Shown here piece by piece: positions 35,190 to 48,058 of a DNA stretch of 64,000 bases. The DNA comes from Chlorops oryzae. Taxonomy: Eukaryota > Arthropoda > Insecta > Diptera > Chloropidae. The DNA is taken from positions 10,777,224 to 10,841,223 of the forward strand of contig CM035806.1 of NCBI GenBank assembly GCA_020466095.1. Reading direction: 5' to 3'. The notes beneath the pieces were generated by a model. It was given only the letters and a program-made list of their open reading frames with translations, ran no database searches and was not told where the DNA came from. Each line of letters begins with the position of its first letter. Position 1 is the stretch's first letter. The position numbers and the translations under genes were made by a program.

Positions 35190-37882
35190 TATTTTTCCCC
35201 CCACATAAAATATTCCATTATCTATCTAATAAGAGTCATCAAGTTCTCGTGATGCAGCAAAAGTCGAAGCAGCAGCAGCAGCGGCAGCAGCAATTAACAC
35301 ACGCATTAGAAGAGCTGAAAGTCCAAACTTTTTAGATTTGCTGCATATGCTGGCGAGCACTGGCGATGCCAGCGGCTATTGAGGCATATTGTGGTGACCA
35401 AAAGAGTATTTAATACTAAATCGCAATCTGTCTTGAGCTCAGTTGAGCTCTGAGCGGAATATGTATGCATATATGTATGCACTTAAATGGCAGCCCCTAT
35501 TTGTAGCGAATTATGAGTGCGCGCATGCGCGACTCGGCTCAGCTCGGTTCGGCTCGGCTCGCTCACTGACCAGACGCGCTAGCATTGATTGGCATTCTGT
35601 TCTAATTGATGGTCATTTCGGAATTCCAGCATCGCTGTTGAGACTGTAATTTTTTAATTCAATCAATAAAACGGAAGGCTGGGAAGGCCACAATGTTAAG
35701 GGAAAGCAAGCGCAGCAGTCTACTCGCTCCTCCTCTCGCTCTCTCTCTCTCCCTCTGTCTCACTGTCGATGTGTTTTTTTCCCCCTTGTTGTCGGCTTGT
35801 TAGAAATTATTTAAGCTTGAATTGTTGAACTGTCTTTGTGGTTTTATGGTCAGTGAAGTCGGAACGATTGTTAAGGCGTTAATGTGTCATTTCAAAGATG
35901 TGGGCTCAGTTTGGGTACTATTGTCGCCGTTGTTGTTCTTGTTGTTGTTGTCGAAGTGTCAGCATTGAATTTTGAGGATTAGTTTTCTCGCTAATTGCTC
36001 TTGAATTATGTGAAAAATTATTTATTTAATTGATTAATAGCGGACATTGAGGGATGAAAGAAAATAATAATGGAAACAAATAGCCGACGATAGAACATTC
36101 AAGTAGTCTCATAAAAAAGTGGCCAAATGCTAGCAGCCCTTAATAAGCATTAATTTTCTTAATGAGTCTTCTTTGATGTTATTTTCAAAATGTATTAAGT
36201 ATATACATATATTTTATCATCCTGGTAGAAAGTCTAGGCGGGCGGGCATGTGAGAACATATTTTTGTGAATATTTTCTCAGTGCGCTGGCCGTTTGTCCG
36301 CTGATGCAGTCGGTTGAAAAAAACTTTTCGAATAAATAATTTTTTTAAAGAAAAAAAGAGAATCCTTCAAATTCTTCGCACGTATTCGGCCTGTTGATTT
36401 TTGCACCTTCTCATTAACTGTGCAATTGACACATCCTACCGACCAACAGCATTAAGAAGTCATTTCGAACGCACACAAACACATCATTTGGGGCATGGCG
36501 TGCCAAAGTGTCGGGTACAAAAGTCCCAGTCTGCACATTCGAAACAAAAGTAAAACAAAACAAAAAAAAAAAAAAAAAAAAACAGGGGCGCCAAATGTCA
36601 ATCTTAACCACAAAAACGAATCAAAACGTCGAAGGCGATTAACGTGCGATGGTGCCGGTGCTGGTGCCGGTGCCGGTGCCGATGATGGCGATCGAGGTGA
36701 TAGTGACGACCGAGGGCGCTAGTGGAGTGAGTAGCAATTCCATTCAATTTCGATTCGATACGTTGCACTTAAAGTTCTTGCTACGCAAATTACACTAAAG
36801 CAATTTGCCATGAGCCTTAGTAAACAAATTACAAAATCATTTTTGCAACGTGCAACAACAACAACGACAACAACAACACCAACGACAACAATAGCAAAGC
36901 AATAACAAAACACATCGATACAGCGAATTGTTTTGGCGCTCGTTCGCTGTTCGGTTGTTCCCCTGCAACGAAGGAACACAAAACATGGACCAAAAACAAT
37001 TTCATTTCTTTTCAGTTGAGTTGAGTTAAGTTGAGAAGAAAATTTCGCTCGTCGGGATATTGTGTTCAGGGTTTCTGTGGCTTTCGATCTTCAATGTGTA
37101 ATCGTTTCGCTTGACTTTCAAGGAATCGATAAATGTGTGTTTGGCTGGTGCAAAGGGGCGTATTTAGAGTCTAACCTTTTTCGAGACCACAACTTGAACT
37201 TGAAGAAGTCATTTTGTTGATACTCAGTTGGCAGACCCCATTTTTGTTTGCTCCTTCTCGCCGTTGATGCGTTTTTGCGGTGGGAGTTCGTGCTGCTGTT
37301 ATTTATTTATTTTATTTTTTTTTTTTTTATTTAATTTTTTTTTTTATTTTCTTTTTTTTTTTGAGGCTTTGCGATTATGGAATTCGCCATTTCCCGATGG
37401 ATGCATTAAAGTAAGAAAAATTTTCGAAGGTCTCGATCCATCGATAAACTCTCTCAAAGTTATTCTTTTTTTTTTTAATTTTTATGCTGAACGTGGAATT
37501 CTCAAACGTGTGGTGTTCTGGCCTAGAAAACGCAAAAATTGACGCTCCAAAAGAAAATAGAAAAATGCCAAGAATTGGCGATTGGTTGCTGCTGCTTAAG
37601 TGAAGCTGCGACTGAACGAATTCTGCTGGATCGAATTATTTAAACGAATTCTAATCAAGCCTATTTAAACGATCGATACTCTAATCGCTCTAATGGACCT
37701 GAATTTTGACACGCCCCTTTTCAATATAAATGTCTATGCCATCTGCAAGAGTAATTGAATACAGATTTTTATAACAATTTTTTTTTTTTTTAATATTGAT
37801 GATTGTCAAAAAAAGAATCATAAAAATACGTATTTTTTAGGGGAAAAAATTGTCGCCAAGGCTTTGATTAATTTTTGTATTC
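35190..37882. other. Element-poor, simple-repeat-rich DNA without a supported gene
   Basis: Contains GGCTCGGCTCG (35540-35575), a CTCTCTCTCT run (35740), a GGTGCC run (36650-36692), CAACAACAACAACG stretches (36853-36890) and poly(T) runs (37310-37365). The composition is typical of intronic or regulatory DNA of fly developmental genes, an inference only. Small ORFs here are low-complexity. Confidence 0.5.
35265..35290. repeat. (CAG)n microsatellite
   Basis: AAGCAGCAGCAGCAGCGGCAGCAGC. Not in a supported reading frame. Confidence 0.85.
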
Positions 37883-38280
37883 TTTTTATACCCGACACAC
37901 GCTGTGTCGAAGGGTATATTGCGGTTTGTGTGGTTGTTTGTAACACCCAGGACCAGTCGAGGCCATACAAAATATATATAGAAATGATCAGCATCATCAG
38001 GAGATTCGATTTAGACATGTCCGTCCGTCTGTCCGTCGGTTTGTATACAGTTTTCTTATCGAAGGAGTTGAGCTATCTTGACGAAATTTGGTATGCGTAC
38101 TAACGGGGACATGAGTAAGAACAAGTTCGAGAATGGAGAGTGAACCTGATCGGACAATTTTTAGGGGTACCTCCAGTACTGCGGTCTGTTGGGGTCTGTA
38201 AAAATCACAAAAACTTCGCTGAAATTTGATAGTTGAACATATTTAAAGTCAAGTTATTCAATTTCCAAAAATTGAATCCA
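37883..38280. mobile_element. DINE-1/mini-me-like element, reverse orientation, truncated
   Basis: Begins TTTTTATACCCGACACACGC, then GTCCGTCCGTCTGTCCGTCG (GTCY tract at about 38020-38039), followed by the GAGTTGAGCTATCTTGACGA and TTGGTATGCGTACTAACGGG blocks seen reversed in copy 4856-5709. It fades out near 38280. Confidence 0.75.
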
Positions 38281-38789
38281 TTGGTATTGGTCCAATGGTT
38301 AATACAAGACCCATGAGATCCCCTCTTAGAACGGTTGCTAGTAATGATGTATATTCTTCATCTGCATCAACATCACCGTGGTCACCAAAAACATTAATTC
38401 AATCATACAATTTAATCGTACTCTTTTTTCATGAAGATCTAAAGTGTTGATATATCGTTGTCCTCACCTAATTTCTCTTCATTTTTGCTTTTGTGTTCTT
38501 CGGCTTCTTTTCCTCACTTCCACATTGTTTTTTTAAACACTTTTAACTCACTTGAATTCTTAAATTTTCACCCATTTATCGCATTTACAGTAGCAAGATT
38601 GCGTGACCAAGCGACATTAATTCAAACAAATTTCCTTAGGCTGACATATTTGTTTTTTTTTTTTCCATCAATTACCATAAAACGATAGACTCTTAAACTT
38701 TACTCTCGCAGAGATCAAGTGAGACTTGTTAAAAACGCGTTAAGCAATTTGTTTTCTGCTAATTATGGAGTACAACTTCGATTCGACTC

Positions 38790-38850
38790 AATGCGATGCG
38801 ACGCGATTCAATTCGATGCGATTCGATTCGATTCGATTCGACTCCACATT
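38790..38850. repeat. GATTC/GATGC pentanucleotide repeat
   Basis: CGATGCGATTCGATTCGATT-type units. Confidence 0.85.
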
Positions 38851-39157
38851 GCAAGACAACAATCTCCGCATGCAATGCAACTTAACGCAACTTAAACATC
38901 GTAATACGGATTGAAATTTGTGCTTTTAATCCAAGCGTTTCAAATCGTAAAAAAAAAAAAATGAATATAAATAAATAAACTTGGAAAACGTCACTCCCAA
39001 TTCATGCGATTTTATTGATGGTGGTAATGAGAAACGGACGGAAAAACTGCATACGCATACAAACATTCGTACGTTAATATTCCAGCCGAAAATTTTCTCA
39101 TAAAGGACCGATTCATTAATTTTTTCACCAAGGATATCAAGGGGAAAATTTGAGTAC

Positions 39158-39294
39158 TTCTCAATTGCAATGGCATTGCCATCGAAAGAAGAAGCTTTTT
39201 ATCGCAATTGCAATGGCAATGTCATCGATAGGAAATGTTATTCATCGCAACTCCAATGGCACTGTCATCGATAGAGGTATCGATACGATGGAAT
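39158..39294. repeat. Three tandem units of about 43 bp with CATCGATA motifs
   Basis: The core CAATTGCAATGGCAATGTCA, then TCGATAG, repeats at 39162, 39204 and 39247. It is followed by a further TATCGATA. TATCGATA is the core of the fly DREF site (family knowledge). Confidence 0.75.
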
Positions 39295-40238
39295 AGATCT
39301 ACTCCACTTCCGATGACCAACTCGTGACATATGCTCTTATGACTGCCAATGCCGCTTGTGTGTTAAATTTCATTAGAAAGTCAGGAGGAGTCGCGGCTCT
39401 ATGTCATGCTGAAATCATTGATTGTTTCACCGGGACATTTCCGGCTGGGATTGCCTTCTATTTTCAGGTCTTAGGTCCCAACAATCATTCGGACTCCTAA
39501 AGGAGTCATTTATAAATCCTAATTCGGAATATTAACTCTCATAAAGATGAGCTCATTTAAGAGTCCGAATTGAATGAGCTTCCGCTCCTCCTTCCGAAAA
39601 TCGATTCATATGAATCGGGATTTTAAATACTCTCATTTTAATTCAATACATGAGCATTCATGAGAATTCAATACTGGCAAATTTGCGCAATTTTTTCGGT
39701 ATTTCATACATATATTTTAAAAACTTGCAACCCATTTCGCACTCATGTTTCGGAGCCTCATATTTTTTTTTTTAACTTTCGAACTTTATGCGGACTCATT
39801 AGTGGGACTCATGCAGCTTCGCAAATTGTGGGAAATGAGAAATTTGTCACACAACTGTCAAAATTTATATGAAAATTCACGATGGAAAAAGTTGCGAAGG
39901 TATTTGCGAAGATGCATGAGTACCACTATTGTTACAATTTTCAAACAATTAAATTAATTTTATTTCTTTTAAAAACATACATACTTATATAAAATGTTGT
40001 ATTTTTTTTTTTTTTTTTTTTTGTTTTAATGGGTTAAAATGTAAAACGTTTTGTGATTGGTTGAAATTAAGTGAAGTCAAATGTAAGTTAACTGTGCTTT
40101 GCTTTAAAATTACGAAAACTTCATTTTTTGACTAAAAAAGAAGTTAGCTCCAGCCACGTCTTTCGTTTGACGAGATCCTTTGGCATTGAACGAAACCACA
40201 TTTCTGGAACTTTTATTGTGGTATTTGCGCAATGTGGC

Positions 40239-40452
40239 ACAACACATTAGTGGTATTCAAGCAGCTGTGGAAATGGAAGTGTGCAAATTTTGACTTTTGT
40301 ACGACGACCCTGCGAAGAACGAGTGCAAAACTTGTGCGATAACATGGCGCAAATTTTGCCCATCAAAAAAATTTGTACAAACAAATTTGCACAAATGAAA
40401 AATTTGTGAGAGTGCAAAAATTGCACACCTGCTTGAATCCCACTATTATTTT
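40239..40452. mobile_element. AGTGGNATTCAAGCAG MITE, copy 2
   Basis: Termini AGTGGTATTCAAGCAG and, reverse-complemented, AGTGGGATTCAAGCAGG; homologous throughout to 25773-26006 (AAAACTTGTGCGATAACATG block). Confidence 0.78.
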
Positions 40453-40520
40453 AATAGTGCTTATGTTCGTATATGAATCAATAAAAGAAAACCTACTCGA
40501 TTCCAATTGAGTGCAATTGA

Positions 40521-40769
40521 GTGGCTCTGGGATAGCGTAGGGGATGCGTGCTGTGCTCTTGATCCCAGGGTCGGAGGTTCGATTCCCGGCACAGGCGAAA
40601 CGGAGTGTAATGTTCCAAGCCTAGCACTGGTTTTTCAAAAAAATCGCATATTAAGGGCACACTCCATAATAAGACATATACACTCACACAATCATAAGAA
40701 AACCTCCTTGGTATCACAATGGGCCGATTAACGGTCTAAGTGGCAGCCACTTCAACCTGCCTACCCACT
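40521..40769 (+). mobile_element. tRNA-Lys-derived SINE, full length with 9-bp target duplication
   Basis: TGCAATTGA occurs on both sides (40512-40520 and 40770-40778). The head has GGGATAGCGTAGGGGATGCG (A-box region), GTGCTCTTGATCCCAGGGTC (CTT at the anticodon position, as in tRNA-Lys) and GGTTCGATTCCCGG (B box, 40576-40589). The body carries TAAGGGCACACTCCATAATA and CAATGGGCCGATTAACGG, and the tail is CTGCCTACCC. Not a functional tRNA. Confidence 0.85.
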
Positions 40770-42085
40770 TGCAATTGACGTTACGTTCCCAAAAATTTTT
40801 AATAAATTTTCTTTTACGTTCGACTCCATTTTTGTGCAAGAAATCCAAAACCTAGAAAAATTACGCTTAAAATTGACTGATGCAGCAGACGATTAAGAGT
40901 AGTAATAAGATTTAGAAGAAAATATTTGTTTCTATAAATTTCCAAAGAGATTGAACGATTGTTTGAGAAAATGCGAAATTTTGAGTTGTGCCGATTTTGT
41001 AGCAAGGATGCGATATGTTTAATAAAATTAAAGAACTATCGTTTTTAGCGTAGCATTAAAAATATGAATTTAAATACGAATTTTAACGGAAAATACGAAA
41101 GGTATTCAGGAATTTTTTTTTGAATGGGACAACACTTCTCCAACTTAAATTTTCAACCTTAAACTGTCGATAAATTTGTCATCGTGTCGCATTGTTAGGA
41201 CGCAACTGACCGACCACGTACCCAATATTAAAATGAGCAAAGCCCCATACATCAGTGGATAACATATTAATCCCTACAATGGATCCATCCTATTCTAACG
41301 TATAGAGAGAAACCCTTTTCTGGCTTTGCTATTGGCTTCTAATTTGACAAATACGCTTAATTTGTAATATCATTTTTCAAATGGCCAGAAGCTAGGACTC
41401 GCTCACCATCGTCATCGCCACCGCCATCGCCACCTCGCTCTCCGTCGCCCACCATGCGTACACACGTTTCTATGTGTATGGTGTATGGCTACAAAAAGGC
41501 TTACCTACCTACCTAACTACATACATACATACTTATATAAATTTACGCTCACACCACATTTTTAGCATGCTTGTAAACCTCCGCCCCCCGCCTCCAGCAA
41601 TAAAAACAAAAAAAACAAAAAAAATTAGAGAGCGAGAGATATAAAAAAAAAATTAAGTAGTAGTGTGTCGGTCATTATTTTTGCATGTAAGAAGAACTCT
41701 GTAAACTTGTTTGAGCATGATTTGGCGAAAATCTCTACAAATCCTTGAGTAGTCTGTTTGCATGTCCGTCCGTCCGTCCAACTGTCCGTCCAGTTGGGTT
41801 AGGACAACATGTGGTGTGCTTCAGACATTCAACGGCGACGCCAGTTGAGCATCAGCAAGGAAAAATGGGCTTCAATGACCAGTGGTCATTAAAGCATATT
41901 TACCTTTAGTAAGCACTGGCATTAGTGCAAGTTGAAATTTAAAGTGAAACCTCACATCGAAGTCTTTTGAGAATAAAGCTAAAATATCAGCTATTTTTTT
42001 TGTTAAATTTAATTTCACCATTTACTTACATGATAGATTTAATAACCGAAAAAGACATTTCTTTCGCAGTGAATGGTTTTGTTAA

Positions 42086-42245
42086 CCCTTTACTGTGTGA
42101 TATATTAAATAAGTAGAATTTCTATGTAAATGATTTCAAGGCTTCAAAAAGGATAATAATCGCTTTTCAACAAATAGTATGTATCTGTATCTGTAGTATC
42201 TATAGTCAGAAGCCATATATGTATGGGTTCGTATACGACAAAGGG
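42086..42245. mobile_element. Short TTAA-flanked (piggyBac-like) MITE
   Basis: TTAA at 42082-42085 and 42246-42249. Ends CCCTTTACTGTG and, reverse-complemented, CCCTTTGTCGTATACG are only partly alike. 160 bp. Confidence 0.5.
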
Positions 42246-42398
42246 TTAAAGGAACTTTTTTCAATAACATATACATATTATGTGTAATCTTCTTTTTTAT
42301 TTTACTGAAGCGAAGAAGTACTCAGGGTTGTATTTCAAAAAGTACAAACGATGGAGTGCGAATTTCATAATTTACAATTTTCTTTAAGGGGGTTATCG

Positions 42399-42617
42399 TG
42401 GCTCCGGGATAGCGTAGGGTCCGAGGTTCGATTCCCGGCACAGGCGAAACGGAGTATGGTGTTCAAGCCTTGCACTGATTTTTCAAAAAATCGCATATTA
42501 AGGGCACACTTCATAATAAGACATATACACTCACACAATCACAAGAAAATCCCCTTGGTATCACAATGGGCCGATTAACGGCCTAAGTGGCAGCCACTTC
42601 AACCTATCTACCTATCC
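42399..42617 (+). mobile_element. tRNA-Lys-derived SINE, internally deleted copy
   Basis: Same body and CTATCTACCTATCC tail as the copy at 40521. The tRNA head lacks about 37 bases between GATAGCGTAGGG and GGTCCGAGGTTCG, removing the anticodon arm at a GGG microhomology. B box GGTTCGATTCCCGG is intact. Confidence 0.85.
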
Positions 42618-42764
42618 AAGCGGGGCTGTCTGCCTCGGCAAAAAATGTTTCGATTTTTTTTTTTCATTTTCGTATAGCTTGGATATTTTGAGAATATCGT
42701 GCTTAAAGGAAATTTCTTGAAATTTGAAATCGTTTAGAAGATAAAGCTTCTTTGTTGAGGAAGA

Positions 42765-43250
42765 TCTGCGCTAAAACGCATGTATCTCGAAACCACTTGT
42801 TTTGACCTGGCGGCCACGATTTCTCAGTTCAACTGGACGGATTTTAATGAAACAAAGTGGATTCGGCGCAGGATTGTCACCATTATGGCCGGACTCTCAA
42901 TCATAATTTAAAAAAATTTTTTAATATTTTTTTTTTACACTGAACTACAAAAATATATACCCGAAATCGATGGGTAATTTTTGAATGGCCGCTATTTTGT
43001 CAAAAAAAAAAATCAAAAAATTATTTTCGAAAATTCGGCGATAATGACATCCATACTGATTATAAACCCGTTTTTCTTTTTCATATCAGACAACTTGGAG
43101 ACGAGAAATCGAGGCCGCCAGCACTACACATTTCTCTTGAAGTCTCCAATTTGACGGCCGAGAACTTTTCTCTTTACTAATTTTCATTAATTCTGAACAC
43201 AATAAAAAAAATTTTAAAAGATCTTTTCGTCTTCTGTCAGGAATTTTTTT
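42765..43250. mobile_element. Dispersed repeat (copy 2)
   Basis: Same orientation as 22400-22920 and highly similar. GGGGCTGTCTGCCTC at about 42619 and, reverse-complemented, GGGGCTTGTTCCTTTCGGGA near 43292 may mark its true ends, which would make the element about 675 bp. Confidence 0.7.
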
Positions 43251-43299
43251 TTAAAGCCCAAAAACTGCCTCCCGAAAGGAACAAGCCCCTATATAAAAA

Positions 43300-44190
43300 A
43301 AAGTCTGGCTTCGCCCTATTTTTAACTAATATTTTTTAATCGACAATAATAATGAAAACAACTGAAATAGTGTCTGAATAAGAGCACTAAAAATTGTGCT
43401 ATTTTAATTTCTCACTGTACTTAAATTATTATTATAAAAGCATATGGTCAAATTTTTTCACTGCCACATGCACTGCGTACGGATGTAGGTACGATGTTTC
43501 AGCTCATATCTTTGAAACTGTATATTTAAGATGGAAATATTTTAGCACAATATTATGAGGACTACCAAAGGCTACATTTTGTACATACAATATTGAAACT
43601 TCTTTTTAAGTTTTATAACTTCAAAGTTATGACCGATTTCATTGCGCTGCCTCGCTACAAGATTTTGGAAGTGTTTTCAGAGGCTGATGTACATTTTCTC
43701 AAAACTCTGCGAATCTACGGAAACCATATCGTTTTCCCTCCTACATATTATAGATGAAGGATCAAATCAAAGGCACAACCCTTTGGTTTGGGTAAAAAAT
43801 CATTTTACTAGGACATATGACCATATGCCACGCTACACAAAATTTGCGACCCAAATCATTGCGAACCCAATATTTAGTCAAACTTCATAAGATTCAGGTA
43901 AAATATATCATATTCTATGCTATAAATTTAATAGGCACGAAAATAGAATGCAAAACAATTTTTTTACCTTATTCTGCCATCCGTTTTATTTTGCCATCCT
44001 TTCGCGGCCGCGGTTCAGGTACGACTGACTATAAATGTCACTCAAAAATACTTTAAACTCCTTTTAATTTCGCATTACCCGAAGCTATACGAAATAATGT
44101 TTCGTATTGAAAACTATTTCAAGCAATATTTACAAAAACAAAAATCCTCTTGTTTACTTTCTCGCGAATTTGACCAAATGTTTATATGTA
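43300..44190. other. Intergenic, no supported gene
   Basis: AT-rich single-copy-looking DNA; ORFs at 43642-44056 lack recognisable features. Confidence 0.4.
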
Positions 44191-44194
44191 TGTA

Positions 44195-44659
44195 CAGTCA
44201 GTCAATAAAGTAAGTATGCACTGCAAAAATGTGTGTTTTTTCCAATTAATAATTTTTTTGTGAATTTCATAATTTTCAATTATTACTTACCTTATTATGT
44301 TTCAAACTAACCCCAAAAAAATTTAATTTCTGAAAATTTCTTTAACAAAAAAAAAAAATTAAAATCATATTGTTCCATTTGACAACTTCAGTACAAATTT
44401 TGAGCTCGTTTTTTCATTAAAAATTCGAAAAAAATACCAAAAGGGAAATTTTCGCTGATTTTTTAATTTTGGTTTTTTCTTAACATTCCAAACTTTCTTA
44501 AAATTACAACAATTAAAATATTGCACACCTATTTAAGAATTGAAACAACAAACAATAATAATTGAAAATTATGAAATTCACAAAAAAATTATTTACAGAG
44601 AAGAAAATTGGAAAAAAGCACACATTTTTGCAGTGCATACTTACTTTATTGACTGACTG
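44195..44659. mobile_element. Tc1-type foldback MITE, long inverted arms
   Basis: Each arm begins CAGTCAGTCAATAAAGTAAG and is followed outside by TA (44193-44194 and 44660-44661). Homology between arms continues for about 110 bp through TGCACTGCAAAAATGTGTG and TGAATTTCATAATTTTCAAT. 465 bp in total; no ORF. Confidence 0.9.
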
Positions 44660-45705
44660 TATGATTTTTGGAAGTTTGCAGAGATGAAATTACTGGTTAT
44701 AATTTTGAAAAAAAAATTTACTGACAGTTTATGCAACTAGAAGATTTCACTTTTATCCACAATTGTCTTTGTGAATCCTATTAAAAGAATCCCCACTGTA
44801 TTCTCACTACTCGACGCTGCTATGTTGTATGTGAGCTGTGTAAAGCGATTGCGTTTTTGAGCCTAAACGAGTGAGACTTTCTCAATAGCGTGAGGTGGCA
44901 TTTTCAACTAAGACACTAGTTCAGGAATTTGCCGGCACCGGCAACGGCAACGGCACCACTTGATTTCGGGACCATGTAAAATTAATATTGATTACAAACT
45001 GATCGAATCGATAGTTATATTAATTTATCTTGCTAGACTTAAGAAGGCAGCATTAACGACATTTGACAAATTATTATGAAAGTTCAACTAACCGACCAAA
45101 GGGGGTCGTCGAAAATTCTCGATTCTTTCCCTCACTCGCTTGCTCGCTCGGCTTCAAGAATTATAATTTTTGTAAAGTTAAAATTGTATAAATCAAGTTG
45201 AGCATCACAAAAAACAAAAACTCTTGAGCTATTCATTAGTCGAAGGCAATTAAATTCTATGTAAGGACAAAGGCTATAGTACAGGATGCTCGTCGACTGA
45301 CATCCATGTCATTTCCGTTGGCGATTACATTCAAAATGCAGCTAAAGAAAAAAAAAAAAAAAGACGAACAAAAATTGAAGTCGAGATGAGCTGCGTTTGC
45401 TATTGCTTTGCTTCAATCAAGGCAATTAATGCATGGAAGAAACCGTGGCATGGCCTCTGCTCACAGCTTCCGATGTGCATCATAAGGCGATTGTGCAGAA
45501 AATTATCTTTGATTACGCGTTCGGTCTATGCGGTCGTCAACTACACACACATTGATTAGACTAATTAGACCCCGAGCAGATCGCAATCAACGCCAACAGC
45601 TCCCGGTTCTGTGCGTTCTTTTCATTCATTGCGGGATTAATTTTAAGATTTTTTCATTCATAAATTTAAGAAGCTAACAAGTCTTCAAGTGCCTCCTCCC
45701 ATCAA

Positions 45706-45790
45706 TGGGATGATGTGACGATGGCGATGGATGCGATGGCGATGGGATGCGATGGGATGCGATGGGATGGGATGCGATGGGATGTCTGTG
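45706..45790. repeat. GATGGGATGC repeat
   Basis: GATGGGATGCGATGGGATGC-type units, about 85 bp. Confidence 0.9.
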
Positions 45791-46372
45791 ATGTTGCTGT
45801 TGATGGTGAAGAAGTTGACTACGGTGACGAGAGAAAAAAAAAGCTGACCGGAAATATTCATTTGATTGCGAGCAATTGTCATTGAACTAGACGACTCTGG
45901 GTGCTCTCTTCTTAAGTTCAAAAGTGTTAATTAATTGCGCCGAGCGTTTATATTGTTTCTTTTCTTGTTAATTTTTTTTAATTTTTTTTTTTTATTGAAA
46001 TCGGAAGGAAGCATATTTTCCTCTAGCAAATTATTTCTTGACACGAACGAACATATTTCCCTCAAATCATTCACGATCTTTTCTAAGAATTTTTATTTAT
46101 TTTTTTTTTCTATCGTTCTCGATGTACGCATCGAATTGTGAATAATCGTTCGTTCAATTATTTTCAAGAAATTTTGAAAGCAAAACTTTGACAATAATTT
46201 ATGTTGATTGCGTCTTCCGATGTCATTCCGTCATTCTGTCATCCGTTCGTAACTTATACCCGTTTTATCTATACTAAGTACTATCCTCAACCTGGCATTC
46301 AACATTCAAATCGTCACTAAGCACTGATTCAATTGTCAATCACACGATGTTTTATCTTCTGCTTAAAAGAAG

Positions 46373-47744
46373 TACACTGAGCGAACTGAACCATGATTTT
46401 TTTTTAAAAGGGCGCATTTTTATTCACAGTCCTTTTGATTTTCGAGCAGAACAAAATTTTCAAAAGAAAAATGGTTGAGTCAACAACATTTTTGGTTGAT
46501 TAGAAAAGAAATATGTTTAAATACATTTCTTTACGTTCGGTATAATTCTTATTTGGTTTATAAAATAGGACATGTAAGATATTTATTCATCTTAGAACTT
46601 TTTAAGCATTGCGAAAGCAGTCAAACGACAACGGAGTAACAAAATCGGATGAAGTCCATCCGATGGCTACTTTTGGGGTTATGTTCAGCAGAGGGCTCTG
46701 TGGACAAATAGCTTTGAATGTTAAGGGGACCTTCTGGTCTAGAATTTTTTGAAAATTGATTTTTTTTTTTATATATATTTCGGAAGAATAGACTTTTAAG
46801 AATATGCTGGCAAAGTTTCGTGAAGATATTGACAATATTTGTTTTGCTACAGCCTTTTTAGAAGGTGGAGACAGCAGGCAGCGCGCTTGATCAAAGCAAC
46901 TTTGAACGCGTTTATCTCAAAACTACTTTTTTTGACCTGGTGTGAAGGAAAACAAAAAAACCATCGAACCGATTTGTCTGGAATTTTTATATATTATTCA
47001 TAACATCAATGGCTATGGCCCGAACTAGAATCGAATTTTTATTTCAACAACTTCATATTTTTTTTCATCAAAAAAATGGTCAAAAAAAGGGGAGTTTTCG
47101 ATGGTTAAAATAAAAAATTGCGCCATTTTGTCAGTTAAAAAAAAATTTTTTTTATTCTAGTTCCTGCCATAGCCGCATTCATTCTGATTAATAACATATT
47201 TTTGTTTTTTTTTTTCGATTACCAGAACTGCCAAAATCTTTCACACCACGGAGGTACTTTTTCAAAGAGGGTCCACTTCAACGCCATTTTTAAAATACCA
47301 AAAAAAAAATAAAAAATTACAACAACATTTTTTATTTTTTGTCAATAAAGAATATAATAAGCCTGCATACTTAGAAAATTGTTTTTTATTTGGCTTAATA
47401 CCAAAAAAAAATCATGAAAATACCCTAAATTTTCGTGCCCTAGACCAGAAGGTCCCCTTAATTAAATTTGTTTTGACATTTCCTTTTTTATAGGTATTTT
47501 AGAAAATTTTTTTTTTATTTTCAAAATTATCTTGTCATTTCAATTATGTCCGTGGGTGGTTCAAAAATTTAAATTTAAATCAATTTTTGAAAATTATCAT
47601 TTCAATTCAACCTGAAATATGGAAAATATTTATTTTTTCCAACAAGAAAAATTGTTAAAATAAAAATATTCCTTTTTGAAGCCGTTTTCTATGTTTTTTC
47701 CTTTTGATTTAATCAGTTTTCTGGTTGATTTTTTTCTCTGTGTA
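46373..47744. mobile_element. TACACTGAG-ended MITE, interrupted copy
   Basis: It reads as the reverse complement of 52039-52679 in two pieces, 46373-46720 and 47462-47744, split by a TTAA element. Ends are TACACTGAG and CTGTGTA. Confidence 0.85.
46725..47457. mobile_element. TTAA-type (piggyBac-like) non-autonomous element, 733 bp
   Basis: An 18-bp perfect terminal repeat GGGGACCTTCTGGTCTAG at both ends, TTAA duplicated outside (46721-46724 and 47458-47461). The homologous site in the copy at 52039-52679 reads TTAATTAA without the insert. The interior has poly(T)/poly(A) blocks and no transposase frame. Confidence 0.92.
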
Positions 47745-48058
47745 GCATTCGTCCTTATCGTCGTGTCTTGAGTTGGTGTTGTGCAGAAAAAAATATTTAA
47801 AAATTATTATTATATATCTACATATATACTTGCATGTACATATGTTTTTCTTTTGTGTTGAAATCTCGTCTGTGTCGTTTATTCTCTTTGTAACTGTCAT
47901 GGAAAATCAATTAAAAGTAATTTTATTAGCACTAAAATTTCCATTACACCATATGCGGCGTATGCTCGTACAGGCCGCGTTAGTGTTGCTGCTTTTCATT
48001 TAGAAAACGCTAAAATGTGTGAAATGGGAAAAAAGCGCTAAAGAAATTGCATACTTTG

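Noticed and set aside
36495..36722. 75-codon frame with a GAGAGAGA peptide
   Set aside because: Produced by an A19 run plus a GGTGCC repeat; no splice or promoter support.
40519..40595. Functional tRNA-Lys gene
   Set aside because: No acceptor stem pairing and no terminator; it continues into a repeated SINE body with a second copy at 42399.
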